Below, in pieces: positions 22,171-29,084 of a DNA stretch of 29,105 nt. Below the pieces are notes generated by a model that saw nothing but the letters and a program-made list of their open reading frames with translations, searched no databases and had not been told where the DNA came from. A program made the translations under genes and the position numbers. The DNA is taken from contig DHQX01000007.1 of assembly GCA_002411105.1 (NCBI GenBank), positions 27,909 to 57,013 on the forward strand, read 5' to 3'. This stretch comes from Christensenella sp. UBA5327 (lineage in GTDB: Bacteria > Bacillota > Clostridia > Christensenellales > Aristaeellaceae). Each line of letters begins with the position of its first letter. The first letter of the stretch is position 1.

Positions 22171-23100
22171 ATGCCCTTAGTCAATTCCAGAGGGATGTTC
22201 CAGAAAGCCTATGAAGGCGGCTATGCCATTGGCGCCTTTAACGTGAACAACATGGAGATCATCCAGGGCATCGTGGAGGGCGCCCAGGAGGAGAAAGCCC
22301 CGCTGATCCTTCAGGTGTCAGCCGGCGCCCGCAAGTATGCCAACCACACCTACCTGATGAAGCTGATTGAGGCGGCGGTGGAGACCAGCGATCTGGACAT
22401 CGTGGTGCACCTGGACCACGGCCCCGACTTTGAAACCTGCAAAAGCGTGATTGACGGTGGCTTCACCTCCGTCATGATCGACGGATCCCATCTGCCCTTT
22501 GAAGAGAACATCGCCCTCACCCGCAAGGTGGTTGAATATGCCCATGACCGGGATGTCACTGTGGAAGCGGAATTGGGGCGCCTTGCCGGCGTTGAGGATG
22601 ACATCAAGGTGTCGGCTGAGGATTCCTCCTATACCAGACCCGAAGAGGTGGAGGAGTTTGTGAAGCGCACAGGCTGCGATTCCCTGGCCATTGCCATTGG
22701 CACCAGCCATGGCGCCTTCAAGTTCAAGGGCGAGCCCAAGCTGCGCTTTGACATTCTGGAGGAGGTGGAGCGCAGGCTCCCTGGATTCCCCATCGTGCTG
22801 CACGGTGCCTCCAGCGTCATCCCCGAGTATGTGGAAATGATCAACCAATTCGGCGGCAAGCTGGACGGCGCCCAGGGGGTGCCGGAGGCCATGCTGCGCC
22901 AGGCTGCCCGGATGGCCGTGTGCAAAATCAACATCGACTCCGACCTGCGCCTGGCCTTCACAGCCATGATCCGCAAGCACTTTGCCGAGCATCCGGATCA
23001 CTTTGACCCCCGCCAGTACCTGACCGACGCCCGCGCGGCCCTCAAGGGCATGGTGCGCCACAAGATCGTCAACGTCCTGGGCTGCAACAACAAAGCCTGA
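22171..23100 (+). CDS. fba: Class II fructose-bisphosphate aldolase
   Basis: A 309-residue zinc aldolase that splits fructose 1,6-bisphosphate to glyceraldehyde 3-phosphate and dihydroxyacetone phosphate. The active site is seen in HLDHG with catalytic Asp82 and zinc ligand His83; the other zinc ligands are His180 (GTSHGAF) and His211 (VLHGASS). The phosphate-binding NIDSDLR segment follows. Length and motifs are complete. It has its own promoter and an AGGAGG site six bases before the ATG at 22171. The next gene is a PPi-type phosphofructokinase, so the two supply consecutive glycolytic steps. Related class II enzymes can act on tagatose bisphosphate, which the sequence does not exclude. Confidence 0.95.
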   Translation: MPLVNSRGMFQKAYEGGYAIGAFNVNNMEIIQGIVEGAQEEKAPLILQVSAGARKYANHTYLMKLIEAAVETSDLDIVVHLDHGPDFETCKSVIDGGFTSVMIDGSHLPFEENIALTRKVVEYAHDRDVTVEAELGRLAGVEDDIKVSAEDSSYTRPEEVEEFVKRTGCDSLAIAIGTSHGAFKFKGEPKLRFDILEEVERRLPGFPIVLHGASSVIPEYVEMINQFGGKLDGAQGVPEAMLRQAARMAVCKINIDSDLRLAFTAMIRKHFAEHPDHFDPRQYLTDARAALKGMVRHKIVNVLGCNNKA

Positions 23101-23113
23101 ACCTGACTTCCCC

Positions 23114-23140
23114 GGCCTGCGGGCATCCCCGCAGGCCTTT
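23114..23140 (+). terminator. Hairpin after fba, probably partial terminator
   Basis: GGCCTGCGGG pairs perfectly with CCCGCAGGCC around the loop CATC, followed by only TTT. The strong 10-bp GC stem with a short T tract suggests partial termination or message protection, with some read-through to the phosphofructokinase gene 38 bases on. Confidence 0.55.
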
Positions 23141-23174
23141 CCATGTACATCTATCATAAAACGGAGGCAAAACA

Positions 23175-24389
23175 ATGGAGTTACAAGGCAAAGTGGTGGT
23201 CGCCCAGGGCGGCGGGCCCACAGCGGTCATCAACCAATCCCTGGTGGGCGCGGTGCTGGAAAGCCGCAAGTTCCCCCAGATTACCAAGGTCTACGGCGCT
23301 TTGGGCGGCGTGAGCGGCATCATCCATGAGAACTTCCTGGACCTCACCCAGGAGACCACCCACAACCTGGAGCGCGTGGCGGTCACTCCCTCATCTGCTC
23401 TGGGAAGCACCCGGGACAAGCCGGATGAGAAGTACTGTGAGGAGATTTTCAAGGTCTTCCGCGCCCATGACGTGCGCTATTTCTTCTACATCGGCGGCAA
23501 CGACTCCTCCGATACCGTGCGGATTGTCAACCAGCAGGCCGAAAAGAGCGGCTATGAATTCCGCGCTATCCACATCCCCAAGACCATTGACAATGACCTG
23601 ATGGTTAACGACCACACCCCCGGATTCCCCTCGGCCGCCAAGTTTGTGGCCCAGGCCTTTTCAGGGCTGAACCTGGATAACCGTGCCCTGCCAGGCGTTC
23701 ACGTGGGGGTCATCATGGGCCGCCATGCGGGTTTTCTGACTGCCGCTTCCGCCATCGCCCGGAAATACCCGGATGACGGCCCCCATCTGGTCTACCTGCC
23801 GGAGCGGCCTTTCATCATGGAGCAGTTCCTCAAGGATGTGAAGGAGCAGTACGACAAACACGGCCGCTGCCTGATCGCGGTGTCAGAGGGCATCCAGGAT
23901 GGGGAGGGCACCCCGATTCTGGCCACCTTGCAGCAGACCGAGCGGGACGCCCACGGAAACATGCAGCTTTCCGGCACCGGCGCTCTGGGCGAGCAGTTGT
24001 CCAACCAGATCAAGGAAAAGCTGGGCATCAAGCGGGTGCGGGCCGATACCTTTGGCTACCTCCAGCGCTCCTTTTTGGGCTGTGTGTCTGAGGTGGACCA
24101 GCGGGAAGCCCGCGAGGTGGGGGAGAAGGCCGCCCAGTTTGCCATCTGGCACAACATTGACGGCTCCATCACCATCCACCGCACGGGGGACTATTCGGTG
24201 GATTACCGCTTGACCAAGCTGGAGGAGATCGCCGCCAAGACCAAGCTGATGCCCGACAGCTTCATCAACAAGGCCGGCAACGGCGTGACTGACGCCTTCA
24301 TTCACTATTTAAGGCCCCTTTTGGGAGATCAGCTCTCCGAGGCCTCCAGGCTGCGCGCGCCCCAGGCGGCGAAGATTCTAAAGCCTTAA
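23175..24389 (+). CDS. pfp: Pyrophosphate-dependent 6-phosphofructokinase
   Basis: A 404-residue phosphofructokinase. The phosphoryl-donor site has GGNDSSDT with Asp110 where ATP enzymes have Gly, and the catalytic region is IPKTIDND with Lys136 where ATP enzymes have Gly; together these are the accepted marks of PPi use instead of ATP. The fructose 6-phosphate region contains MGRHAGF. It catalyses reversible conversion of fructose 6-phosphate and PPi to fructose 1,6-bisphosphate and phosphate, the step before the neighbouring aldolase. ACGGAGG precedes the ATG. No clear own promoter is visible in the 74-base gap, so it probably depends on read-through from fba. A strong bidirectional terminator closes the unit. 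Confidence 0.93.
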   Translation: MELQGKVVVAQGGGPTAVINQSLVGAVLESRKFPQITKVYGALGGVSGIIHENFLDLTQETTHNLERVAVTPSSALGSTRDKPDEKYCEEIFKVFRAHDVRYFFYIGGNDSSDTVRIVNQQAEKSGYEFRAIHIPKTIDNDLMVNDHTPGFPSAAKFVAQAFSGLNLDNRALPGVHVGVIMGRHAGFLTAASAIARKYPDDGPHLVYLPERPFIMEQFLKDVKEQYDKHGRCLIAVSEGIQDGEGTPILATLQQTERDAHGNMQLSGTGALGEQLSNQIKEKLGIKRVRADTFGYLQRSFLGCVSEVDQREAREVGEKAAQFAIWHNIDGSITIHRTGDYSVDYRLTKLEEIAAKTKLMPDSFINKAGNGVTDAFIHYLRPLLGDQLSEASRLRAPQAAKILKP

Positions 24390-24396
24390 GGCTAAC

Positions 24397-24442
24397 TACA
24401 AAAAAGCGGTGAGGCGTTTATCTGCCTCACCGCTTTTTTGTA
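24397..24442. terminator. Bidirectional intrinsic terminator between pfp and the DUF368 gene
   Basis: A 19-bp perfect stem (24397-24415 with 24424-24442) around an 8-base loop has A6 on its left side and T6 on its right. It therefore works as an intrinsic terminator for both convergent transcripts. Confidence 0.93.
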
Positions 24443-24448
24443 TGCGGG

Positions 24449-25333
24449 TTATTCCGCGGGCTTGATCTTCTCCCCCCACAATCCCAGAAAATGAGCCGCC
24501 ACAAAGCCAGCCGCTGCCACCGCCAGGCACAGCAGCGCCTCGCCGACATTGGCAAACTGACGGGGAATGATCATCAGCGTGCTGGCCAGCACCAGCCCCA
24601 CCACCGCGTTTGAGGCGATGCCGTAGTGGCGCTCAAAGAGCCTGTCTACAAGCCGGGCGAAGAGAACCGCCACCAGGGCGATGCCCAGGAGCAGCGGAAT
24701 GATGATGCCAAAGTTGAGGGAGCCGACCCCCGCCATGATCTTGTCATAGATGCCCATGAACAGCAGGATGGAGGAGGAGGACAACCCCGGCACCACCAGG
24801 CTGAAGCCCCAGACCACCCCTGAGAAGAAGGTCCAGAACAGCGTGGGGGTCAGGTTCAGCCGGGTGAGGGAGGAGATAAGGATGAGGAAGATCAGAAGTC
24901 CCACAAAGGTGATGATGAGGGCGCTGCGGTTGTCCCGCTTTTCCTTTTCGGTGAGCGTGATGCCGTCCTTAGGTTTTTGGGCCGCGCGGTAGAGCATGGG
25001 CACCGTGCCCAGGATGAGGCCCACAAAAAGGGAAATGGGCACCGGGGAATCCCCGCTGAACATCCAGTCCACCAGCTTCGCAAAGCCCACAAAGCCCAGG
25101 CCAACGCCAATGATGATGGGGATGAACAGCTTGTACTGGGCTTTCATGGTGCGGATGGGGCGGGAGAGGAAGGCCATCATGGGCCGGTAGATGCCAAACA
25201 CCACGGCGAGCACACCCCCTGACACCCCCGGGAGGATGGCGCCGCCGCCAATCAGCGCCCCTTGAATAACCCGCATCAAAAACAAAACCGGCGTCAGCTT
25301 TTCCTGTTTCGCCGGGCTGGAATTCTGGCTCAT
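24449..25333 (-). CDS. popT: DUF368 membrane protein, PopT-like polyprenyl-phosphate transporter
   Basis: A 294-residue inner-membrane protein with about eight helices and the two-fold motif pair of DUF368 proteins: GGGAILPGVSGGVLAVVFG near residue 33 and FSLVVPGLSSSSILLFMG near residue 175. DUF368 proteins (PopT) were shown in recent work to recycle undecaprenyl phosphate from the outer to the inner leaflet for cell-wall synthesis, so that is the likely role here. AAAGGATG precedes the ATG at 25333 and an extended -10 promoter lies about 45 bases upstream. It is convergent with pfp and separated from the upstream small gene by a terminator-like hairpin, so it is probably its own transcription unit. 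Confidence 0.88.
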   Translation of the reverse strand: MSQNSSPAKQEKLTPVLFLMRVIQGALIGGGAILPGVSGGVLAVVFGIYRPMMAFLSRPIRTMKAQYKLFIPIIIGVGLGFVGFAKLVDWMFSGDSPVPISLFVGLILGTVPMLYRAAQKPKDGITLTEKEKRDNRSALIITFVGLLIFLILISSLTRLNLTPTLFWTFFSGVVWGFSLVVPGLSSSSILLFMGIYDKIMAGVGSLNFGIIIPLLLGIALVAVLFARLVDRLFERHYGIASNAVVGLVLASTLMIIPRQFANVGEALLCLAVAAAGFVAAHFLGLWGEKIKPAE

Positions 25334-25376
25334 GATCTCATCCTTTCACGGGCTGGCTCTTGCCAGCGCCGCGGGC

Positions 25377-25385
25377 ATTATACCA
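25377..25385 (-). promoter_or_regulatory. Extended -10 promoter for the DUF368 gene
   Basis: TGG-TATAAT on the minus strand is a perfect extended -10 element, 43 bases before the DUF368 start codon. No good -35 box is seen, as expected for this class. A 6-bp hairpin (GCTGGC/GCCAGC, 25352-25367) lies in the leader. Confidence 0.65.
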
Positions 25386-25398
25386 CAAGCAAAAGACA

Positions 25399-25429
25399 AG
25401 CGCCATGCAGGGGGTGTCCCCATGGCGCT
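25399..25429 (-). terminator. Terminator-like hairpin after the small NrdD-tail-like gene
   Basis: AGCGCCAT pairs with ATGGCGCT, with an inner GGGG/CCCC pairing, and on the minus strand it is followed by TGTCTTTTG. The stem is strong and the T tract interrupted, so termination is likely but perhaps incomplete. Confidence 0.55.
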
Positions 25430-25450
25430 GGTGAAAGGGGTGATGTGGTG

Positions 25451-25727
25451 TCAGGAAACCTGCAGCTGGTGCTTCACCCGGTCATGCTCCTCGGAGCGCT
25501 TGGCGTTGTTGAAGCGGTCAAGGGTGCCCACCAGGTAGCCTGTGATGCGGCGGATGCGCTCAAAGGGGCGCTGGGTCAAAGGTGTAGTCGATGTCCACAA
25601 AGTCCCCATCCACGCGCAGGGCCATGCGCCTGGGCTCCCGGCCGAAGGTCTCCCGGGCACGGGAGAGGTAGGCGTCCAGTTCATCCTGCGGGATGACGCC
25701 GCCGGTTACGTCAAATTCACATGCCAT
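25451..25727 (-). pseudogene. Small NrdD C-terminal-like protein gene with a one-base frameshift
   Basis: From the ATG at 25727 (GGGAGG ten bases upstream) the frame reads 55 codons to a TGA at 25562-25560. The tail continues in another frame to 25451 with RIRRITGYLVGTLDRFNN then AKRSEEHDRVKH, which resembles a conserved segment annotated as anaerobic ribonucleoside-triphosphate reductase in clostridia. Removing one base from the C run opposite 25573-25575 joins them as ...DIDYTFDQRPFERIRR..., giving 91 residues. The N-terminal part has no Cys or radical-enzyme motif. It is thus not a full reductase; a small accessory protein is more likely. The function is unknown, and the lesion may be a sequencing error. 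Confidence 0.65.
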
Positions 25728-25761
25728 TGTCTATGTACCTCCCTTGCTCTTGGCAAGGCAT

Positions 25762-25791
25762 ATGATACCATATCTTGTGCTTCAGTTGCAA
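25762..25791 (-). promoter_or_regulatory. Promoter for the small NrdD-tail-like gene
   Basis: On the minus strand, TTGCAA at 25791-25786, an 18-base spacer and TATCAT at 25767-25762 preceded by TGG form a fair sigma-A promoter. It overlaps the last codons of the ABC-F gene. Confidence 0.55.
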
Positions 25792-27227
25792 GGGGGCGCA
25801 ATTGGTAGTATTTCTGTGGCGATTCTATCCACAAAGGCCCGCTCATGCTCGATAAACACCAGGGTGGCATCGGTATCCAGCAGCATCTCCTCGATTTGCT
25901 CGCGGCTTTCAGGGTCTATGTCGTTGAGCGGCTCGTCCCAGAGGTACAGGTGGGCGGGCTGGGAGAGGCTCATGGCCAGCAGCAGCTTCTTTTTCTGCCC
26001 CAGGGAGAATCCGGCGCTGTCCTGTTCAAAGTGCTCCCGGGGCAGGTCAAACTTGCGCAGCATGGTTAAAAGCCGGGTCAGGTCAAGGCCGCGGTTCATG
26101 GCGATTTCCCGGGGCGTGCCGGAAAGGTGCAGGCTGGTCTGGGGCAGCCAGGAGATCACCAGCCCCTCTGGCCGCCAGGCGCTGCCGGTGGTGGGGATGA
26201 GATCGCCCTTTAACACCTTCAGCAACGTGGTTTTCCCGGCGCCATTGGGCCCGGTGAGGGCCAGGCGGCCACCGGCCTTGATCACCAGGTCGAGCTTCTC
26301 AAACAGCGGGCGTTCGCCATAGCCGAAGCCGGCTTTTTCAAGCCGCAGCAGAACCGGGCTTCTGTGGGTGAGGGTGGGCAGGGTGATGGGGGCGGTGTAT
26401 TCCAGGTTTTGAAGCAAACCCTCCTGTTCCTTCGCCTGGCGCTCGATGCGGCCCTTGATGGCCAGGGCGCGCTTCATCATCCGGGCGGACTGGGCCCCCA
26501 CAAAGCCCCGGTCGCCCACGCCATGGCCGATTTTGGTGGCTTCAATTTTATCACTCCAGTTGGCCGTCTCCCGGGCGGAGGCGCGCAGGCGGCGGATGTC
26601 CTTTTGGATGCGCTCATTCTCTGCTCGCTCATGGTCATCCTGGCGCTGCTTGTTCTCCCGGTAGGTGCTGTAGTTGCCGTTTACCACCCGGGCGCCCTGC
26701 TTTTCCAGCGCCAGGATATGGTCGCAGGCGGTGTCCAGAAAGCTGCGGTCATGGGAGGCCACCAGGAAGCCGGCTTTGCCGCTTAAGTACTGGGCCATGC
26801 GCTCCCGGCCCGCCATGTCCAAATGGTTGGTCGGCTCATCGATGAGCAGAAAATGGTTTTCCTTCAAGAAAAGGGCCGCCATCATCAGCCGCACCCGCTC
26901 CCCGGGGCTAAAGGATGAAAGGGGACGGCCCAGCGCTTCCGGCTCCAGTCCCAGAAGGGATGCTTCCCGGGCCAAAAGGCTCCTGATGGCATAGCCGTTT
27001 TCTGCCATGTACCGGGCCTGGATGTCGCCGTATTGATTTAACGCTTCTGGCGTGCCTGCGGCCAGGCGGTTTTCCATCTCCGCCTCCCAGCGGGTATAGG
27101 GAGCCAGGCTGTCGATGAGGGCAGACTGAGCATCCCGCGCCAGGTCAACCTGAAAGGGAAACAGATCAAAATCCACCGCGCTGATGATCTGGCCAGTGCC
27201 TTTTAGTTCCCCCTTTAACAGGCGCAT
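25782..27227 (-). CDS. Lsa-type ABC-F ribosome-protection protein, main part of a frameshifted gene
   Basis: The open frame gives 481 residues beginning just after the first Walker A. It holds the first Walker B (FLLIDEPTNHLDM), a coiled linker with GFVGAQSARMMKRALAIKGR, the second Walker A (LTGPNGAGKTTLLK), the second signature-like FSLGQKKK and Walker B (LYLWDEPLNDIDPE). The linker and the second half closely resemble Lsa(A)-type ABC-F proteins, which displace lincosamides, streptogramin A and pleuromutilins from the ribosome. The first signature is altered (SFSPGERVR). There are no membrane helices. Joined to the fragment at 27227-27367 by one added base, the gene would encode 528 residues. 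A leader with attenuator features lies upstream. As written, the ATP site of domain 1 is destroyed. Confidence 0.88.
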   Translation of the reverse strand: MRLLKGELKGTGQIISAVDFDLFPFQVDLARDAQSALIDSLAPYTRWEAEMENRLAAGTPEALNQYGDIQARYMAENGYAIRSLLAREASLLGLEPEALGRPLSSFSPGERVRLMMAALFLKENHFLLIDEPTNHLDMAGRERMAQYLSGKAGFLVASHDRSFLDTACDHILALEKQGARVVNGNYSTYRENKQRQDDHERAENERIQKDIRRLRASARETANWSDKIEATKIGHGVGDRGFVGAQSARMMKRALAIKGRIERQAKEQEGLLQNLEYTAPITLPTLTHRSPVLLRLEKAGFGYGERPLFEKLDLVIKAGGRLALTGPNGAGKTTLLKVLKGDLIPTTGSAWRPEGLVISWLPQTSLHLSGTPREIAMNRGLDLTRLLTMLRKFDLPREHFEQDSAGFSLGQKKKLLLAMSLSQPAHLYLWDEPLNDIDPESREQIEEMLLDTDATLVFIEHERAFVDRIATEILPIAPPCN

Positions 27228-27367
27228 CAGCGTGGTTTTCCCCGGCCATTGCGCCCCACCAGCCCCAGCCGCCAGGCGCTGTCCAGGCGCAGGGTGAGAT
27301 CGGTAAACACCGGCATCAGGCCGCCGTCATAGGTGAAGGATAGATGATTGATTTGAATGACTGACAT
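27227..27367 (-). pseudogene. N-terminal part of the ABC-F gene, frameshifted in Walker A
   Basis: The ATG at 27367, with AGGAGG seven bases upstream, opens a 46-codon frame, MSVIQINHLSFTYDGG..., the usual Lsa-type start, reaching GLVGRNGRGKPR and then TGA at 27229-27227. One base added to the GGGGAAAA run (27236-27243) restores GRNGRGKTTLMRLL, the complete Walker A and following helix. The stop overlaps the next ATG as TGATG, so reinitiation could in principle make two polypeptides, but they would split the P-loop. A sequencing error or inactivating mutation is more likely. Confidence 0.8.
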
Positions 27368-27380
27368 GGATAACCTCCTG

Positions 27381-27441
27381 GAAAAAAAGACGGGCAGGTT
27401 TATCCCAACACAAATAAGCGCTGAATGCGTATAAACCCGCC
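27381..27441 (-). terminator. Attenuator terminator in the ABC-F leader
   Basis: On the minus strand GGCGGGTTTAT (27441-27431) pairs with ATAAACCTGCC (27403-27393) as 11 bp with one G-U, and CGTCTTTTTTTC follows, ending 14 bases before the ABC-F start. Five more pairs (ACGCA with TGTGT) extend the stem inside the loop. A terminator between promoter and start codon is the hallmark of attenuation, known for several antibiotic-resistance ABC-F genes. Confidence 0.85.
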
Positions 27442-27448
27442 TGAAGCA

Positions 27449-27464
27449 AGCCGGTTAACCGGCT
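27449..27464. repeat. Perfect 16-nt palindrome in the ABC-F leader
   Basis: AGCCGGTTAACCGGCT folds as a 6-bp stem with a UUAA loop between the leader ORF and the terminator. It may be one of the alternative structures of the attenuator. Confidence 0.6.
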
Positions 27465-27485
27465 GGATGCTGTTCAGACGTGGTT

Positions 27486-27494
27486 TTATTTCAT
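27486..27494 (-). CDS. Two-codon leader ORF (Met-Lys-stop)
   Basis: ATG AAA TAA is preceded by AGGAGGAAGG with ten bases between the AGGAGG core and the ATG, a ribosome binding site as good as that of any gene in the window. It lies in the leader of the ABC-F gene, 32 bases downstream of the -10 box. Leader peptides let a drug-stalled ribosome switch the structure of the RNA in resistance-gene attenuators; a two-codon one would be extremely short. No longer in-frame peptide exists. Translation is inferred, not shown. Confidence 0.55.
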   Translation of the reverse strand: MK

Positions 27495-27525
27495 CAGCGC
27501 CCTTCCTCCTCAGTTGTTTGAAAAG

Positions 27526-27554
27526 ACTATACAATCATGGGGCGTGGCTGTCAA
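27526..27554 (-). promoter_or_regulatory. Sigma-A promoter for the ABC-F leader and gene
   Basis: On the minus strand TTGACA at 27554-27549, a 17-base spacer and TATAGT at 27531-27526 match the consensus in 11 of 12 positions. It gives a leader of about 155 bases before the ABC-F start codon. Confidence 0.85.
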
Positions 27555-27559
27555 GATGA

Positions 27560-27588
27560 TTGCCCGGGGGCGGCCATCGTGCTATGAT
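27560..27588 (+). promoter_or_regulatory. Sigma-A promoter for purB
   Basis: TTGCCC at 27560-27565, a 17-base spacer and TATGAT at 27583-27588 lie 27 bases before the purB ATG. Its -35 is only 5 bases from the -35 of the divergent ABC-F promoter. No guanine riboswitch or obvious Pur box is seen. Confidence 0.65.
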
Positions 27589-27615
27589 TCTGTTATCAAC
27601 AGGAGGTTTTTTTGC

Positions 27616-29052
27616 ATGCAAAACCATGAGCGATATGAGAGCCCCTTTTCCGCCAGGTATGCCAGCCCCCAGATGCAGCGGCTGTTTTCCCGCCATTACC
27701 GGGCGATGATGTGGCGCAGGCTGTGGGTGATGCTGGCGCGCAGCCAGCATGAGCTGGGGCTGCCGGTGACTGCCGCCCAGGTGGCAGAGTTGGAGGCCCA
27801 GGCGGACCGGGTGGACCTGGCCCTGGCCGACCAGTATGAGAAGGAGCTGCGCCATGATGTGATGGCTCATGTGAAGGCCTTTGCGGATGCCTGCCCGGAA
27901 GCGGCTCCCATCATCCACCTGGGCGCCACCAGCTGCTATGTGACTGACAATGGCGATATCCTCATCATCCGGGATGCGCTGCGATTGCTGCGCGGGCGTT
28001 TGGCCCAGACTGCCCGGGCTCTGGCGGCGTTTGCAGACCGGTACAAGGCCCTCCCCGCCCTGGGCTTCACCCATTTTCAGCCGGCCCAGCCCACCACCGT
28101 GGGCAAGCGGGCAGCGCTGTGGCTGCAGGATCTGCTGGAGGACGCCAGGGCGCTTGACACGCTGCTGGCTGACCTGCGCCCCCTGGGCAGCAAGGGCACC
28201 ACCGGCACCCAGGCCTCTTTCCTGGCGCTGTTTGAGGGGGATGAGGAGAAGGTGCGGGCCCTTGATGTGCTCATCGCCCAGAAGATGGGCTTTGATAGCC
28301 CGGTGGCCCTCTCCTCCCAGACCTATTCCAGAAAGTGGGATAGCCGGGTGCTGCATCTGCTCTCTGGCATTGCCCAGTCGGCAGCCAAGTTCGCGGGGGA
28401 TATCCGCCTCCTGGCCCATCTGAAGGAAATTGAGGAGCCCTTTGAGGCCCATCAGGTGGGTTCCTCCGCCATGCCCTATAAAAGGAACCCCATGCGCACC
28501 GAGCGGATGACCGCCCTTTCCCGCTTTATCATCATCAATGCCTTAAACGCCGACCAGACCGCGGCCAGCCAGTGGCTGGAACGCACGCTGGATGACAGCG
28601 CCAACCGCCGGCTTTCCCTGGCGGAGGGTTTTCTGGCAGCGGACGGCCTGCTGAATCTTTACCTGAACGTGGCCAAGGGGCTGGTGGTCTACCCCAGGAT
28701 GATTGAAAAGCATCTGCTGGAGGAGCTGCCCTTTATGGCGACGGAGAACATCCTCATGCGCGCGGTGATGCGGGGCGGTGACCGGCAGCAGCTGCATGAA
28801 CGGCTGCGCCAGCACTCCATAGAGGCCGGCCGTCAGGTGAAGGAGGAGGGGTTGCCCAATGATCTCTTAAGCCGTGTGGCCCAGGATCCGGCCTTTGGCC
28901 TGAGCCTTGAAGAGCTCAACAGCATGCTGGACCCGGCCCTCTACACCGGCTGCGCCCAGCGCCAGGTGAGCGATTACCTGGCCGGCGAGGGCGGGGAGAT
29001 ATTGGCCAGGCTCTCGGATCAGGGGATTGAGGTGGCTGACATCCAGCTGTAA
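27616..29052 (+). CDS. purB: Adenylosuccinate lyase
   Basis: A 478-residue enzyme of the fumarase/aspartase superfamily that releases fumarate from SAICAR and from adenylosuccinate in purine synthesis. The superfamily signature is SSAMPYKRNP (283-292), whose Ser is in the flexible catalytic loop. Other active-site parts are HLGATSCYVTDN (His101) and THFQPAQPTTVGKR (His153, the general acid in relatives), as well as the SKGTTGTQASF segment. These features and the YESPFSARYAS start match the adenylosuccinate lyase branch and not fumarase or argininosuccinate lyase. The ATG at 27616 has AGGAGG nine bases upstream; the frame is open further upstream but without a binding site. A hairpin terminator follows. 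Confidence 0.95.
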   Translation: MQNHERYESPFSARYASPQMQRLFSRHYRAMMWRRLWVMLARSQHELGLPVTAAQVAELEAQADRVDLALADQYEKELRHDVMAHVKAFADACPEAAPIIHLGATSCYVTDNGDILIIRDALRLLRGRLAQTARALAAFADRYKALPALGFTHFQPAQPTTVGKRAALWLQDLLEDARALDTLLADLRPLGSKGTTGTQASFLALFEGDEEKVRALDVLIAQKMGFDSPVALSSQTYSRKWDSRVLHLLSGIAQSAAKFAGDIRLLAHLKEIEEPFEAHQVGSSAMPYKRNPMRTERMTALSRFIIINALNADQTAASQWLERTLDDSANRRLSLAEGFLAADGLLNLYLNVAKGLVVYPRMIEKHLLEELPFMATENILMRAVMRGGDRQQLHERLRQHSIEAGRQVKEEGLPNDLLSRVAQDPAFGLSLEELNSMLDPALYTGCAQRQVSDYLAGEGGEILARLSDQGIEVADIQL

Positions 29053-29061
29053 ATGCGCACT

Positions 29062-29084
29062 AAAAAAGGGCCTTGCGGCCCTTT
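29062..29084. terminator. Terminator after purB, stronger for the opposite strand
   Basis: AAAGGGCC (29065-29072) and GGCCCTTT (29077-29084) form an 8-bp stem with a TTGC loop. On the plus strand only TTT-C follows. On the minus strand the stem is followed by six T, so it would also terminate a convergent transcript from the right. Confidence 0.75.

Noticed and set aside
27227..27367. Two separate ABC-F polypeptides made by TGATG reinitiation
   Set aside because: The junction would divide the first P-loop, and two other genes nearby show the same one-base lesion type.
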